NCBI GenBank assembly: GCA_007258455.2
Contig: VDFB02193867.1
Location: 570,319,328 to 570,383,327, forward strand
Reading direction: 5' to 3'
From: Sequoia sempervirens
Lineage: Eukaryota > Streptophyta > Pinopsida > Cupressales > Cupressaceae
DNA: 64,000 bases
In this document: in pieces, positions 24,751-37,879 of the stretch
Layout: each line of letters begins with the position of its first letter
How positions within the stretch are numbered: position 1 is the first letter of the stretch
Position numbers and translations under genes: made by a program
The notes under the pieces: model-generated
Database searches by the model: none
What the model was told of the DNA's origin: nothing
Seen by the model: the letters and a program-made list of their open reading frames with translations, nothing else

Positions 24751-25880
24751 TATACAAGGTGGATGCTCACTATCAAACCTATGTAATCTACTTCACTTCC
24801 TAGATCGGTTTTGAATAACCAAAGGGAAAACTCATTCATGCTTTAGTTACTATCATCTTTCTTGCTTGATCATATTGATTATATCCAATTGTATGTTAAG
24901 AAACCATGCATGAATCTTGTGTGAATGTTGGTTTCTTTCTTGATATCCATTGTATGCATGTAATAATTGGCCTTATTAGTGGTGTGTCCATGATCTTCTC
25001 TCTCTTCATCTTAGGGGTGTTGGATAAACCAAGATCAATAATTATACAAACAAGAATTACAAGATAAAATATTATCATATAAAAGCAACTATAAATGTAC
25101 AAAAGAGGCTTGCATATAAAGGCAAGGATGAGGAGGCAAGAAGGTAGGATAGAAATTCTAATTACCCATAGAAATGAGACAAATGTGGGACACTTAAGAC
25201 AAGTGTGGGGACACACGTAGAGTAAATACAAGATCAAACAAAAGATAAAAAGTTATCTCCAAGTGATTTTAAGTGTAGTGTTCGTAGGACCATTAGGTAA
25301 GATAATTAACTAGTTAGGTAAAAATACTTTTCACACTAATGCAGTCCCTTGTTGATATGTGAGTAAATTTCTATACTAACCCTTACAAATTAAGGTTTCA
25401 CTATTATAAATCATTACTTCAAATATAGAACAAGGATGGATAAAATATTCTACTTATTGGGCTAGTTTAGGGTCAATAAGATTATGAATTTTCTTAAATC
25501 AATGAGAATTGTGAGAGCCTATTTCTTAAAAAGCATTTTAACCTTCACGATTTGGGGAATTGAGATTCCAACTAATTCATGCATAGACATTTTATGATAT
25601 TTGTTGATAGTTGCCTCCTCAATTAAGGATTACTCATCTTCCCAAGCTTCTTTGACATCTTCCCATTCTTCTACCTTAGGTGGAGATTCCACATCAAGTA
25701 AATATATCTTTTGTTTGACACAATATTGTCAAGGAATAAAAATTTCATCACATTATAATATAACCCTTTGTTCTGTTGAGCTCACATTTATTCTTTAATG
25801 AGGCATTTGACAAGCATGGATCATGGGTTGTGAGTGGAGATGGGATGATTCATCATATTAGACTTGAATGGGGTGAACTT
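24751..25880. other. No gene seen
   Basis: Decayed DNA. By position the later part may be antisense retrotransposon sequence continuous with the gag remnant next to it, but no motif is recognisable. Confidence 0.35.
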
Positions 25881-26290
25881 GGAGAAGTGACACTAAGTTA
25901 TTACTTATCTTCAAAATGTTTTCTCAAACTTGTGGTCACCATAAATCCTTAGATTTGAATATTTTTACGTCAACCTAAATTTCCTCCCTAAGACCACTTA
26001 TGAAACAACCTATGAAGAAATAATCTATCAAGTTGTTTATTTGGTTGAAAAGTTTCTCAAATTTAGTTTGAAATTCATGCACTTAATAAAATTTTTGTAT
26101 TTTGGCTAAAGCTCCCATAAAATTTTCACAATCACTATGATTCAAGTAAACCAAAATAAGCTCTATGAATTTAGTCTAGTTAAGTTCAATGTGTTAGCAC
26201 CTATAAAATTTGAATGAGTTTATAATGTTTTATATTGTCCCCTTGTGCTCCCCATAATTTTTGGCCAATTTGAGAAATTTCATTGTTGTA
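25880..26290 (-). pseudogene. Retrotransposon gag remnant, antisense
   Basis: On the minus strand one frame reads EFQTKFEKLFNQINNLIDYF, then FIGCFISGLREEI and DVKIFKSKDL. This is the conserved C-terminal gag pattern of plant Gypsy elements (usual form FxxLxxxIxxL...FxxGLxxxI...V...P.tL). Several stops and shifts interrupt it, and no zinc knuckle or pol was found beside it. Confidence 0.6.
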
Positions 26291-26439
26291 TCATTCTCAA
26301 GTCCCTCAAGTGGTTGCATTACCCCTTTGTTGGGCTATAGTCAAAAACCTATTTTGCATAATTTCCAAAAGTTAGCCTTTTTCCTTCTTCTTTCTTTTCT
26401 CCTTTGAGTCTTGTCAAGGTTTTAGACCCCAAATAGACA

Positions 26440-26830
26440 TTTGAATGAAGGTCCAAGTCCATTCCCGATCTCGATCAGTATTCCCTTTATTCTCATCCAT
26501 TTGGGACTTCGAGTCTCAACGGGATTCTCAGACCTTAGTTCTGAAAGGATCAATTTTGATCAGGATTCTCAATCTCAATTGGCTTTCTTATATTACCCCA
26601 TTAGGACTTCAAGTCCTGATAGGACTTTTGGACCAAGGTCAGAAAGGTCCTAATCCATTTAGACCTTTTGCTTCTGACTTACTTTTGCTTCCAAGTGAGT
26701 TCCTATTGGAGTTTCAAGAACTTATTGGACTTTTAGATTTTTGGTCTAAAAGTCCAAATCTATTTCGATTTCTTGATTCTGATTTTCTTCCTTGTTGATA
26801 CTTCAAACTTTTGGAATTTTGGCTCAATAG
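26440..26830 (+). repeat. Degenerate tandem units around 'ttggacttttggaccaagg'
   Basis: Three or so diverged units of roughly 110-130 bp each carry a version of 'ggacttcgagtc(t/c)...cgggattctcagacc..agttctgaaagg'. The short plus-strand open frames over it follow the repeat and do not look like a protein. Confidence 0.4.
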
Positions 26831-29800
26831 CCTGAATCTAATTTTTTATTTTTCTCTCGCCCTTCCATTTCTTCATTCCTATGATCTCGTTGGGTGTTTA
26901 GAACCCAGTCGAACTTTTGGACACTACGATATTTTCACTTTTTTCCCCATTAATGTTACAACAACTTTCTCAACTACTAGATTTGATTCTTGGGGCTATA
27001 GGGATGATCTTAAATGCATTTTTCAACAACTCCAAGTGGAAAAAAATGGTGCCCATGGTTATTTATGATTTCTAGGCCTCCTTTTTGTCAAAGATCCAAT
27101 ATTGGTCATGATTTGCTACTAATTTCATGGGGCTTTTGTTCCACTTTTATGTGCCCATTACTGTGGAGAAATGGCATGGTTGTTGAGACATGTGTGGCAT
27201 GATTTCTTCTCAAATTTGGATGTCCACATGTTTGCATGTGATTTTCTAGGGTTTCATACCCTATTTATGGCCCTTCCTCTTTTACAACTTGCAGAAGTAT
27301 AAATTGCACTTTTGTGTTCATTATGAAGGTTCTAATTTTGGTCATAAACAAAGAGAAGAGAAGAGAAGAGAGTAGTTACAGAGCTAGTAGAAGAAAGTAT
27401 TCATAGGAAACCCTAGGTTTCAATATCCAGTTTTGGCTTTAATTTTTTTTGTATTGTAATGATATTGTTTTGATCCCAAATTTGTAATAACATGTGTAAA
27501 CCTAAAGATTGAATGATTAAAGAAAGAATCAACCTTAGTCGAGTGTATCCTCATGTATGGTATGCATTTCTAGATGTATAATTGATTAGTTTTTCAACCA
27601 GAAGCCTACAAAATCTATGCAAATATTTTGCATAATATCTTTTCAATATAATAAAAGAAATGTATGGGTATGCTTAAGGATTACTAAGTATCCTCTCTTA
27701 ATAATCTACAACTATCTATTGTCTTTCTAAATGAATGTGTAGATCTTGGCTTGCTTGTATATTTGGAAAAGCGTAGTCTTTTATGGTGACTTGATTAAGT
27801 CATTATCTTGTTTTTAGTTATTGCATATTTGGTTAAATCTAGAGACTCCAATGCCTAATGGATAAAGGCACCAATTTGTGATTGGCCTTCTCTCCTATCA
27901 TCCTCAACACACTCCAAACACATCAACACAAACAACCTTTAAAGTTTTACTTTATATGTGTTTTATTGTCATGTCTAAGTGAATATTGCAATACAAGGGT
28001 GTGTCATAAAATCATTCTTAGATGCTAATATGGTAGGTTATATGTTAGGAAGATGGTCAACCTTACTTGTCCAAACTAGCATATAGGTATATTGTGACAC
28101 TAGTATTGGGATACATTGTCCAATGGGTATAGTTTGTTGTAATATATTGTGCAGTGTTTCAAATCATCAGTTTGGAGTCTTAGGGGAAACACCCCTTAGT
28201 TTTGTAGAACTAAGATTGAAGGATGTCTTACCCACCTCAATCATTGGTTCTTAGTTTCCCAACTTGAATATAGGTTTGTGGTGATTTTCTAGTGCAAAGC
28301 ACTTAGTTGCTCCACCTCATGAATTTGAGTCTAGTTAGGAATTTAGTCATGAGAAAGTTGAATAAGGCCTTATGAGGCCCTTTTGTAAAGTTTTTATGGT
28401 TTTATGAGTCTTGTTAGGGTCATAGGTGAAAAGTTGCTAAGTTTGCAAAAAGTTGTCAATTTCAAATATTGTAAAAAATGCAAAAAATGTAAAGGCATGG
28501 AATGCTAAGGGACAAGGTAGTTGTAGAGGAAATTTGATGCGCTTTAGGAAGTTGAATTGGTTGGGAAGATGTTTTAAAAGGTGAGATCCATCGTTGTAAG
28601 TTGTTGTTGAAGAATTTGTGGAAGAAACATCAATAAAGGATCACAATTTTTTGTTATTTTTGTACATTTTCTCTATTACCAGCCAGTGTAAGGTTCCGTA
28701 CAGGTGGTTGATCATCTGAAATGCATAAGAATTGAAAGAAATAGGAGTTTTCATCAATTTTAATTTTTTTTTAGTGTTTGATATTGAGTTTTTAACATTT
28801 GGGGGTTTGATTTCTCTAAACTGGTCTAAAACAGGGGTGTAAGAGTTTTGATTGCTAAAATGAGTTAATAAGCCATTCCACATTTTTGTAACAATTTTTT
28901 CTTGGTGGAATGGACCTGAATAATGTAGTGGTGGGTTTAGGAGTTAATATTTTGTTTTGGTGGAGATTTTGTGAGAGTTTCTTCACGTTTCCCTAGTGAA
29001 AAACTCAAATTTTGTGCCTTTTGAGCAAGGCTAGAGTGAGTAAGTTGAAGAAAGGGATTGAGAATCTGATGGAATCTCATGAGATCTATGAGATTAGGTA
29101 TTTTTAGATATTTTTTGAAGGCTTGAGAGGTTAGAAGAGGTCAGTTGTGAGAAAGAGTAAGAAACCCTAGTTGATAAAGGGTGAAAACAAGTGGAAAAAG
29201 AGAGGTTTGTGAAGGAAGCGTCATAGAAACTTGAGGGAAGCATAAGAGAAGCATAAAATAAGCATGTAAAATCAGAATAAGGCCTATTGATAGTGGTTTG
29301 GAGTTTGTGTGAGGTCAGGGCATGAGAGAATCAATAAGCTCTAGTTAATTGAAAAGAAAGTGAGGGTTTTGTATAATGGGGTCTGAATGAGCGAGTAGAG
29401 ACCTGAAAGTTGGATATTTTGGAGTTTTTTTGGCTATTCATTTCCTATCAAGAGGTTTAAAAGTTTGGATGTGATATTTGAGATGAGTCTCTTTGAAAAA
29501 GAGGCCTAATTGAGTGTTGGTTCAACGTAAAAGGCCAGATTTGAGATCATTGTTCCAAAAGAGTTGGTAGTGAGTTTTAGATATGTGATAGAGGACCTTA
29601 AAAGGTGCCTAGATTGGTGATTAAAAATAGAGGGTTTTTTTTGGAAAGTCAAGAGTTATGTGAAGAAAAGTTGGCCTGTTGACCTACTAGGAAGACCTAG
29701 TGAAAGAGTGAAGATCAAGCCTAGAGTTGGATTTATGTTGAGGAAAGTGGATTGAGTTCTTTTGAATGGTGAATGTGAGTTGTTATCCTGCCCTTCATTG

Positions 29801-31190
29801 AATCATTTTCCAAGTTTGACACCCCTAGAACTTAGAAGGTTATCAAGCCTTAGGGATTTGGGGCCAACAACTTTGATCTCCAACACAATGTTGGCCTTCT
29901 TATACCATTTGCGCTACCAGATTAGTTCTTTTTCCCAATTGAATGAAGAAATAGGGACCATGTCCCTCCAAGTATCACTAAAAAGAGTAAACTATTTCTC
30001 AATATAGTATATGTAACTTGCAAGGTTTGTACCATAATTTTTATGGAAATCAAGTTTTAGTCCCCAAGGCATTCTACTAGAGTGAGAACTAGAGTTGATA
30101 TCATCAAAGAAATAATGGAATGGTTCATGATCTATAGGAAATTAACCTCAACTTAGTAATGGGAGAGATGAGAAACTTAAACTCCTCCAAGTCAATAGGT
30201 TTCTCAATAGTAGGAGGGTTCCCAAAGTGGCTAAAAAAAATATGCCATTTTTTTGCACAAAAGTGATTAGCTTGAAGAGATGGTCATAAATAGTTAAATA
30301 GATGAATGATAAAAAAATAAAATACCCACATTTTACCTAAGGTTTACTTTGAAATTTTAGATATTTGTGGCTTGGAAATGTGGATAGTATTTATAATTTA
30401 TATCTCAATATAGCATATATCTAATGTAGAGAAATAGCCATGTTTATCACAATCAAACTAGAAGCTATAAAAAAACCCCTTTGAACATAATCACACTAAT
30501 CATAATATGGTTAGAAACTATAACTAGAAGCTATTAAAAACCTCTTTAAACATATTCACACTAATCATAATATAGTTAGAAACTATAATAAATCCCACTA
30601 ATCATAATAAAATTGTAAAATATGGTTTTCCAAAGTTAATCACAATAATAATTAGTAGTGGTGTTGTCCAATTCCAAATAGACTAGGGTGGGAATATGGA
30701 ATGGAAAAAATGAAGGTCTTTGGAGGGAGTGCTTAGCTTGTGACCATATAGTTATACTACTCTAGATGAATCAAGTACAATGTGAGTAGCTTATTGGGGT
30801 ATATTGTTTACAAATACGCCAAAATTTCTAAATGATTAATAGAATCTTGGGGCTAGTTTTTTAAACACCTAGAGGGTATTCTAATATACCTAAGGGTATG
30901 TGTAAGCACAAGAGTGTATATAGAGGTTATGTGATGGCATAATTTTGGAGGGAAACCCTCTCACCCTTCATTAGAACCTATATGGAGAATCCATCTTAGC
31001 CAAAAACAATCATGTTTTTATATTTGAAAACTATCAATATAAGGTTTCTACCCTAATACTCCCTAAAGGAATGAATAATGACGCTAAGTGTGTCACTCTC
31101 CTCGAAGGAATACTTTTTTCCTGAAAAAGTGTCCTTAATAGATCTATAAAAGGTGATTCGTAAATCACAATAAAGTCCATCTTATCAAAC
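26831..31190. other. Long gene-free stretch
   Basis: Over 4 kb without a supported coding region. A gagaa repeat lies at 27352-27372. Around 29000-29760 the plus strand is purine-rich (many 'gagag', 'aagtg'), possibly old LTR or leader sequence. No tRNA or rRNA seen. Confidence 0.45.
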
Positions 31191-31386
31191 AACGTAGTTA
31201 ACTAGAAAATTTCAAATGGAATAGAACAAATCAATGAGTTACTTGGAAAAATCAATGACTTCACCATCTATCGTGCGTCTTCAGAGAAGCAAACATAGTG
31301 GTGGATCACCTAGCTAAGCAAGGAACAAAATATGAACCAAGCATGATTGTCTTGAAAGATGTAGGATCTTGGCTAGGACTAGAATA
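31191..31386 (+). pseudogene. LINE RNase H C-terminal remnant
   Basis: A frame running into TAA at 31384-31386 reads LSCVFREANIVVDHLAKQGT. This is the end of the plant LINE RNase H domain (usual form HVxREANxxADxLAxxG), including the conserved His/Arg-Glu-Ala-Asn and Asp. Upstream in another frame is INELLGKINDFT, typical of the preceding helix, so there is a frameshift between the two. Confidence 0.65.
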
Positions 31387-31805
31387 AATCATAACTATAG
31401 AAAAGTCTTTGCCATCTTGAAACATAGCATGTTCGTTGATCGCCTAATTCCTCTTTGAGTCTCACATTTTTCTTCATGTTGAATTTAAATGTGATGAAAG
31501 TGGCTCTTGCATCACTATATATGGAGCTCTAAAACTTTAGAAACCAAATATGACCACTAGTTCTTGGAGTTCAAGCACAAAATGTCAATGTTTACAAGAT
31601 GGGTGGATGGACCAACTCAAGAGGATTCCAAAAATAGGTTCCATGGTAATGAAAATGATGATTCAATAAGTACTCAAAATGAGTAGATTGCATTTAAGTC
31701 ACATACACATATGAAGTAATAATAGAAATATTTTAATCCACCATTATACTCACATTAGGAAGGAAGAGTTGAGGAAACTATTGAGAAATTCTCTCCTCAA
31801 AAGAA

Positions 31806-31905
31806 ACCTAGTGTGGGATGTTATCACAACCATATCAACCTTCAAAAAAGCACCAACCTAGTGTGGGATGTTATCACAACCATATCAACCTTCAACAAAG
31901 CACCA
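31806..31905 (+). repeat. Recent tandem duplication, 2 x 50 bp
   Basis: 31806-31855 and 31856-31905 are nearly identical ('acctagtgtgggatg...'), differing at about one base. The duplication creates a short open frame that has no other support. Confidence 0.9.
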
Positions 31906-32237
31906 AGGAAACAATGCATTGATGATACCATTGATATTGTGAAGGCCAGGCATACCAAATACCTTGAGAAATCCATTGAGATATATCATGAAGGAATAAT
32001 AAAAAAATAACATGGAGAAGTATACAAATTTTATTAGTTATATGCTTGATCTACTTTCTCTCAGCCAAATAGAGAGAATGGATGAGCTAGCTTGTGGTCT
32101 ACAATTATTGATTCACACTAGACCACATTAGGTTATCAATAATTACAACAAGCTTAAAAGAATAAAATTTTGTAAATTTTGTTGATTTTAATATAAAGGG
32201 AACTACTCCATTGGCAAAAACTTGCCTTAAAAATCTA

Positions 32238-32336
32238 AACACCAAGATCCCAAGAGGGTGAGGTGAGAGCATGCTTAGTGTTTTTTCTTCTTAGCCACTT
32301 CTAATCACCAAGATCCCAAGAGGGTGAGGTGAGAGG
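32238..32336 (+). repeat. Direct repeat of a ~31-bp segment
   Basis: 'caccaagatcccaagaggg' and the following 'tgaggtgagag' occur twice about 66 bp apart, exact by eye. Confidence 0.8.
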
Positions 32337-32827
32337 ATATGGTGGATATTTGTATAAGGCCTAAAACATAATATGTTGTAACAAAATATAGCCTAGGAGA
32401 GAACTCTAATACCAAATGTTTTGGTCCTTTCTACAAGAAATGAACTAAATAATAGATATATAAAATATTTGTTACATATGTAAACATAAGAATAATATTG
32501 CATTAAAATGATATATTCACATTAAAATATATTATTAGCCTCTTTGAGGAAACAACCTCTTAGAGTAATGATCAATTCAATATAATTCATGGATGATCCA
32601 TTCTACCATCAAACTCTTTATTTATGATAATTATACAAAAAGGGACTACTACTTTCGAAGCATGTGGGATAAACCAATTTAGAAAAAATGATGAATTGAA
32701 ATGCATATTAATCTTATGATTTTATTAATAAATCCTTATACAAAAGTAATTAATTAGGAATAAATGGTTAGGACTGTGCAGGTCAGGTACCAAAGTTAAA
32801 CTAGATTCAATGAAAAGGAGAAACATT

Positions 32828-33260
32828 AAGTGGACTCCCCCTTATGGTTCCTTCAAAATGAACTTTGATGTTACAAATAAGGAAAATTCAAGCCCCTTAT
32901 AAAGCATAATGTGTAATTAGAGACCATCCAAGAATTATTATATGGGATGCCTCCAAGAAATTAGCAAGAGGAACCAATATTGAGGATAAATCGTTACATC
33001 TCCAAATTGCACATCAAGTTATAATTACATATCTTCACATTAAAGGAGACTCTATGATCATATTTTATGCTATCTAAAACAAAGTCTCACAATTGAAAGT
33101 TGAAAATATTCTATCAGAAGCTTGGTCATTGCTTGATTATTTTATTCTTTACCTTCAATTGTTGCTAACAAGAAGCAAATGGTGTTACATAACATTTGGA
33201 TAAGCTCACGGTAGTTGAAGTAACAAAACCATAATGGTAAGAAATGATTCAAAAGCTTAG
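32828..33260 (+). pseudogene. Second LINE RNase H remnant
   Basis: The frame opens with KWTPPYGSFKMNFDVTNKEN, the canonical start of the plant LINE RNase H domain (usual WxxPPxGxxKxNxDGA). With frame changes it goes on through CVIRDHPRIIIWDASKKLA, RGTNIEDKSL and ITYLHIKGDSMIIFYAI, the region with the catalytic Glu and Asp. Stops and shifts occur throughout, so it is dead. It is a different copy from the remnant at 31191. Confidence 0.75.
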
Positions 33261-33593
33261 GCTATAATATAAATGAAATGGGATATCATTGAAAATAATC
33301 AAATAATTATACATTGTTCATAAATTGTTGTCTCTTGCAATAATTCTTACTAGAATTGAGGTGTGAATTCATAAATTATGGATATGGGATAGTTAACACT
33401 CTAAGTTCTTCACTCTTCACACTTCACACATCTAATGAACTAGTTCAATATTCCATGCAACATATATCCCCTTTTCTCACAAATTCAAGCATCTAAGCTT
33501 AATTTTTTTACTTCTACTTCTGGAAGGCATGCATCTATGCATTCATCTCTCTATGGATAAATGAGACTTGGCCTTCATTAGCCTAGTCTATGA

Positions 33594-33980
33594 ATGAATA
33601 ATAAATACATTTTTATTATGAAATCTTATGCAATTGAAAGTTCCACAAGAGAGGTTGTGGAGATTGAATGTTTGGAAGCTACTAATAGAAATAGGATTAT
33701 TAATAAAATTGCATTGGCATTTATCTCCAATCTCATGGCTCTTATTCAGGACTTGGCTTTGGTTAAATCTATTATAAAAAAATATGTTCAAGAAAATTTC
33801 CTTCTTGGCCAAGATTTTTCACTTGATCACTATGAGTCTCTTTCATCCATGAGGCTTGAATTTGGTGGTCTAGTCTCACTTACCACATTTACAACTGTAA
33901 AGGAAATATTTGAGCACCTAGTAGGAGTAGTCAAGAAGGAATTGATTATTATAATATGGGGGAGACTTGGGAGATTTTGA
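33594..33980 (+). CDS. Small open frame, hypothetical, 128 aa
   Basis: ATG to TGA without interruption; begins MNNKYIFIMKSYAIESSTRE. Mixed composition with hydrophobic stretches (IALAFISNLMALIQDLALV near residues 40-60). I do not recognise it, nothing around it suggests a gene, and an open frame of this length can occur by chance. It may be retrotransposon debris. Confidence 0.15.
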   Translation: MNNKYIFIMKSYAIESSTREVVEIECLEATNRNRIINKIALAFISNLMALIQDLALVKSIIKKYVQENFLLGQDFSLDHYESLSSMRLEFGGLVSLTTFTTVKEIFEHLVGVVKKELIIIIWGRLGRF

Positions 33981-35009
33981 ATAGTTTGGAGTGTTAGAAA
34001 GGTGTCTCAAGCTCTCGCAGAGTTTAAAATTTAAAAAATATATTTTTCAAGCAATAAAATAGAAAAACTCATTCATTTTAGGCCCCAAAAATAATTCTAG
34101 ACAGTTCAACATCACTTTTAGGGATATTGATACATATACCTATTTGAGGTTAGTAATGTTAAAAAATGAACATAAACAACTTCTCAAATCAAGAGTTATG
34201 ACCTTTGGAAGTTGGGCCTCCCACGTTGGAAATGTAAAACATTTATATATGATACTTAAAATAGTTATAAGAGGGAATTACACTTGTTGAACAACTTATG
34301 ACATATGTTTTGACAAGTCGTAAGACATATTCAAATGGAGATAATGGAGCCAAAATGGAGCACTTGAGTTGGTGGGTGAGTTATGATGAGCTTATGGTAG
34401 TTGGAAGGAATATGTTATTTTTAGCTTGAGTACTCATTTTGGGATTTGGGTGTTGCATTTTTATCTATAGATTTGGCCACCATATTTTAGGTATTTTTAG
34501 CTTATGGTTTCCTAATTAACAAATGATGATTTTATGTATTGTGTTTTCTTTTTTATTGGGTGCTTAAGATGGAGGTTTTGATAGTAAGTTTTGTACATAT
34601 TATTATGCTTCCAAAACTACTCCAAATCTTAAGTTGGTGATACCTCTATAAAGGCTTAGACTCCACAAATATATCAACAACATTTGATTACTGAATAATA
34701 CATTAATTTTCTTTGGAGTGTGGGATTTTTCTCCCGAAAGGATTTTCCAATGTAACTCATTTTGTTATAATATATTTTTTTGGGTTTATTTTCTTGTAAA
34801 TATTTGATTAGTTTAATTTTTATACATATATCCTCTCATAGATTAGCGTAGGAATCATATTTTTCCCCTTTGCTTCCTTTCATTTGATGTTAAGAGCCTG
34901 ATCACCTCAAATTCTAGATGTTAGAGAAAATGGTTTTTTATAATAATCATGGAATGAGTAGGAACTTATATAAAAATTATCTTAAATTAGGAAAATGATA
35001 AGTACATCA

Positions 35010-35752
35010 AGCAAATATGGTGAAGTTCTCAAACACAAACTTCAAGCTTTGGGAGCTCAAGATGGAGGATATGCTCATGGATAGAGATTTGTGGGTTGCG
35101 CTTTCCAAATCCAACCTACCATAATGAAACAAGAAGACTAGGAAATATTAGACAACAAAGATAAGAGTATTATTAACTCTATTTGGATAATTCAAGGTAT
35201 TATTAAGTGTACATAAAGAGACTCAAATGTAGAAAACCTTTGGAAAAAACTAGGGGAGATTTATCAAGTTATATCCCTGGTAAACAAGTTGTTACTAAGA
35301 AAAAAAACTATATGGCCTTTAGTATGAAGAATGGTAGTTATATGGTCAAACATATAAATTCTTTCAATATGAGTGTGACCTAGTTGCATTGTATTGGAGT
35401 GAATATAGAGGAGGATCAATGTATGAATTTTTTATGTTCTTTACTAGATTCATCAGACCACCTTGTTATAGCTATTGGGAGCACTACCACCAAATTAAAA
35501 ATAGATGAGGTGGCTACATCACTACTTACAAAGATGTGAATAAATAGTTCTAAACTTTCTAGGTAAGCCCAATCTATTTATCGGAGATAGAAAGAGAAAA
35601 TGTAAGAAGGACATGAAGTGAGATAACTCTAGATCTAAATCCCACGTGAAATATAAATTTCAAGGTAAGACTAAGGAAAATGTTAGAATGAAGATAAGCC
35701 TACCCATTTAAAAGAAGACTCCAAGGAAAAGAAAAATAAGAAGAGTGATTCT
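35010..35752 (+). pseudogene. Copia gag remnant
   Basis: Reads FSNTNFKLWELKMEDMLMDR followed by DLWVAL, the start of the copia gag (UBN2) domain. Further on come IINSIWIIQGII and ENLWKKLGEIYQV (usual form LWxxLxxxYe), then a K-rich stretch near 35580-35720 where the zinc knuckle should be. Frameshifts and stops are frequent. The minus-oriented copia LTR at 35753 interrupts it. Confidence 0.7.
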
Positions 35753-36134
35753 TGTTGGAGTTGATAGTGAAGCCCACAACTCATAGAAATCACTTACAAG
35801 CAATTATCCTATCACAAAGAGAGATTAAGCAAGGTGAATTTGTTGAACAATCTAAGAAATTATATTGATGCAATAATTTAAATAATTGATTACAATGAAT
35901 GATGAATTCTTATGAAAAAGAAAAAGTGAAACTAGATTAAATCCTAGGTGAGGATTAGATTAGACTATGACAAGTGTCCTCATCTTATGCAATGAGATAA
36001 CATGACCTATAATTAGTTGAATCCAATAATTAAAAAACAACTTCCAAGTTTATCTTAAATGAATAGAGTAAAAGAGGCCTAAAAATTAATTAATGATTAA
36101 TTAATTATTAGGTGATTACCTAATTACTCCAACA
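35753..36134 (-). repeat. Copia-type LTR, minus orientation
   Basis: 382 bp with TGTTGGAGT/ACTCCAACA inverted ends. On the minus strand it is preceded by the polypurine tract ttgaggggggg (plus coordinates 36135-36145), so it is the 3' LTR of a minus-strand copia element whose body lies to the right. No coding region of that element is recognisable between 36146 and 36960. Confidence 0.7.
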
Positions 36135-36959
36135 CCCCCCCTCAAGGTCAACTTAGGGATACCCTAAAAACTTAATGAAGAATGAAATGATGGATGTATG
36201 GATGGGTCCCAACTACAAGGCCTAATGATGTGCTAATGTACAAACAAATAAAATCAACCATAACTAGAGAAAAGAAGAAAATCACATGGGAAAAAACTCC
36301 TCTCTAAAAGAGAGAATATGAAATAAATTTATTAGTTGTTATCCCCCTAATTTGAACTTGAAATTTTTTAAAAATTTAGTGCATTCCTTTACACATCCCA
36401 ACCCTGCGAGATCACAAAAAAAAAAAAACAATTAATTTTGCAAATATGAAAGAGTTGGTGCGAAATCCTTTGTGAGCTTAACCATGACCTCACTTTATCC
36501 TATCTGTCCAGTTTTTATGCCAAAATACCTTACCATTTGCAAAAATTTAAACTTCACATTTTCCTGTCACCAATTTGCAAACGAGACCAAATTTTGCTTT
36601 TCGTATTGCTGGAGATGAAATGATTTATGGGTTATGCTTGGGAAGTCAAATCATCTTCCTATCCATATTTCACAGAAAACAAAGTCATACTGTGGAAAAT
36701 ACAAAAGTTTTCGTCTTTCAGCCAAAACGTGGTTTCAAAAGAGATGAATGAAAGCATCATTGGGACATTATTTCCGATCAGTCTCGAGTAACATTTCAAG
36801 GAAATGTTAAGGGGATCCCACCAATTTTGAAAGTTATAAACAAGCAACATTATGTGTCGGGAATTTTATAAGTTTTTGAACCCTAAAAAGCCTCAACTCT
36901 TTTTAAATTCGGGTGATTTATAAGTTTCCTAACTTCAAAAGGGCGCGACTTCAAGGTTC

Positions 36960-37690
36960 TGAAGTTATGAATACCCCTGACTTCTCGACATGTCGCGACA
37001 CATATGGAAAATGTGGAAGTATGGACTTGGCGCCTGAACTGTTTGATAGGCGACCCCAAAAGATGATTTGAGATGTTTGCAAGATATTTTAATAGATTTG
37101 TCATTGCAAATGGCAGGATACACATCAAATGGATTTGTTATAAGGATTTTTATAGTTTTTGAACAAGCGCAGATGTTGAGCACTGTTGCCAGTGATTTCT
37201 TGGTCCGCGCCAAATTAGATATGCATCGAAGCACAATGGAAGGTAGATTCTTACCGATGGTATCGTTGGATATGCTCTGGTAGCATGTATGCAGAATGTG
37301 AAAGCATGGACATGGCGTGGCAATTATTTGACAGTGTGCCTCAAAGAAGCTTTGTCTCATGGAATGCAATCAATACAGGACAATACAAAGGCAAAGCACT
37401 AATTAGATCTTTCAAATAAATGGTGAGAAGAGATGGCTTCAAGGCTGCGGTATCATTGTTATATCATTCCATCAATTCTCGACAATGATTTAACTTTGGC
37501 AAGATCAACGAAACTCCCAATCATTATAATAAACCCTGCAGATGCAGTGTATAATCGTGAAGCCCGACATGGCATAGCGCTGCTTTGCATTTCAATTCAC
37601 AGTGTAAAGAAAAAGTGCAACCGATCGCAGGATATGCACAAAATGGATTTGTTAAAAAGCTTTAAAGAAGGTTCAGGCCGAAGCAGATAA
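36960..37690 (+). pseudogene. PLS-type PPR pseudogene
   Basis: Fragments in shifting frames match the long plant PPR subclass. They are TYGKCGSMDLAPELFDRRPQ (from 37000), MYAECESMDMAWQLFDSVPQ followed by RSFVSWNAI (37285-37371), and GYAQNGFVKKL (from 37627). These are the MYxKCGxxxxAxxxFDxMPxRxxVSWNxxIxGYxQNG pattern of organellar RNA-editing PPR proteins. Stop codons and frameshifts are everywhere and most repeats are missing. It is unrelated to the P-class gene at 3537. Intron-free debris, perhaps from a retrocopy or duplicated gene. Confidence 0.7.
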
Positions 37691-37879
37691 TAGGTGTGAA
37701 TTTATCACTTTGTTGAGAAATGGTATTATAAAGGGCAAGCAAAATACTATCACCACCTCGATGCCACTTTTGAGTTATAACAAATTCAGGAACTATGATC
37801 TGTCTAGCACAGAAATGTCAGGGAGATTGAAAGCCTGTAACAAGTTTGATAATCTGATTTTACGATTTACATGGCCTTT

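Noticed and set aside
26441..27068. Plus-strand open frames suggesting a Leu/Phe-rich protein
   Set aside because: They track degenerate nucleotide repeats, change frame between units and show no family motif.
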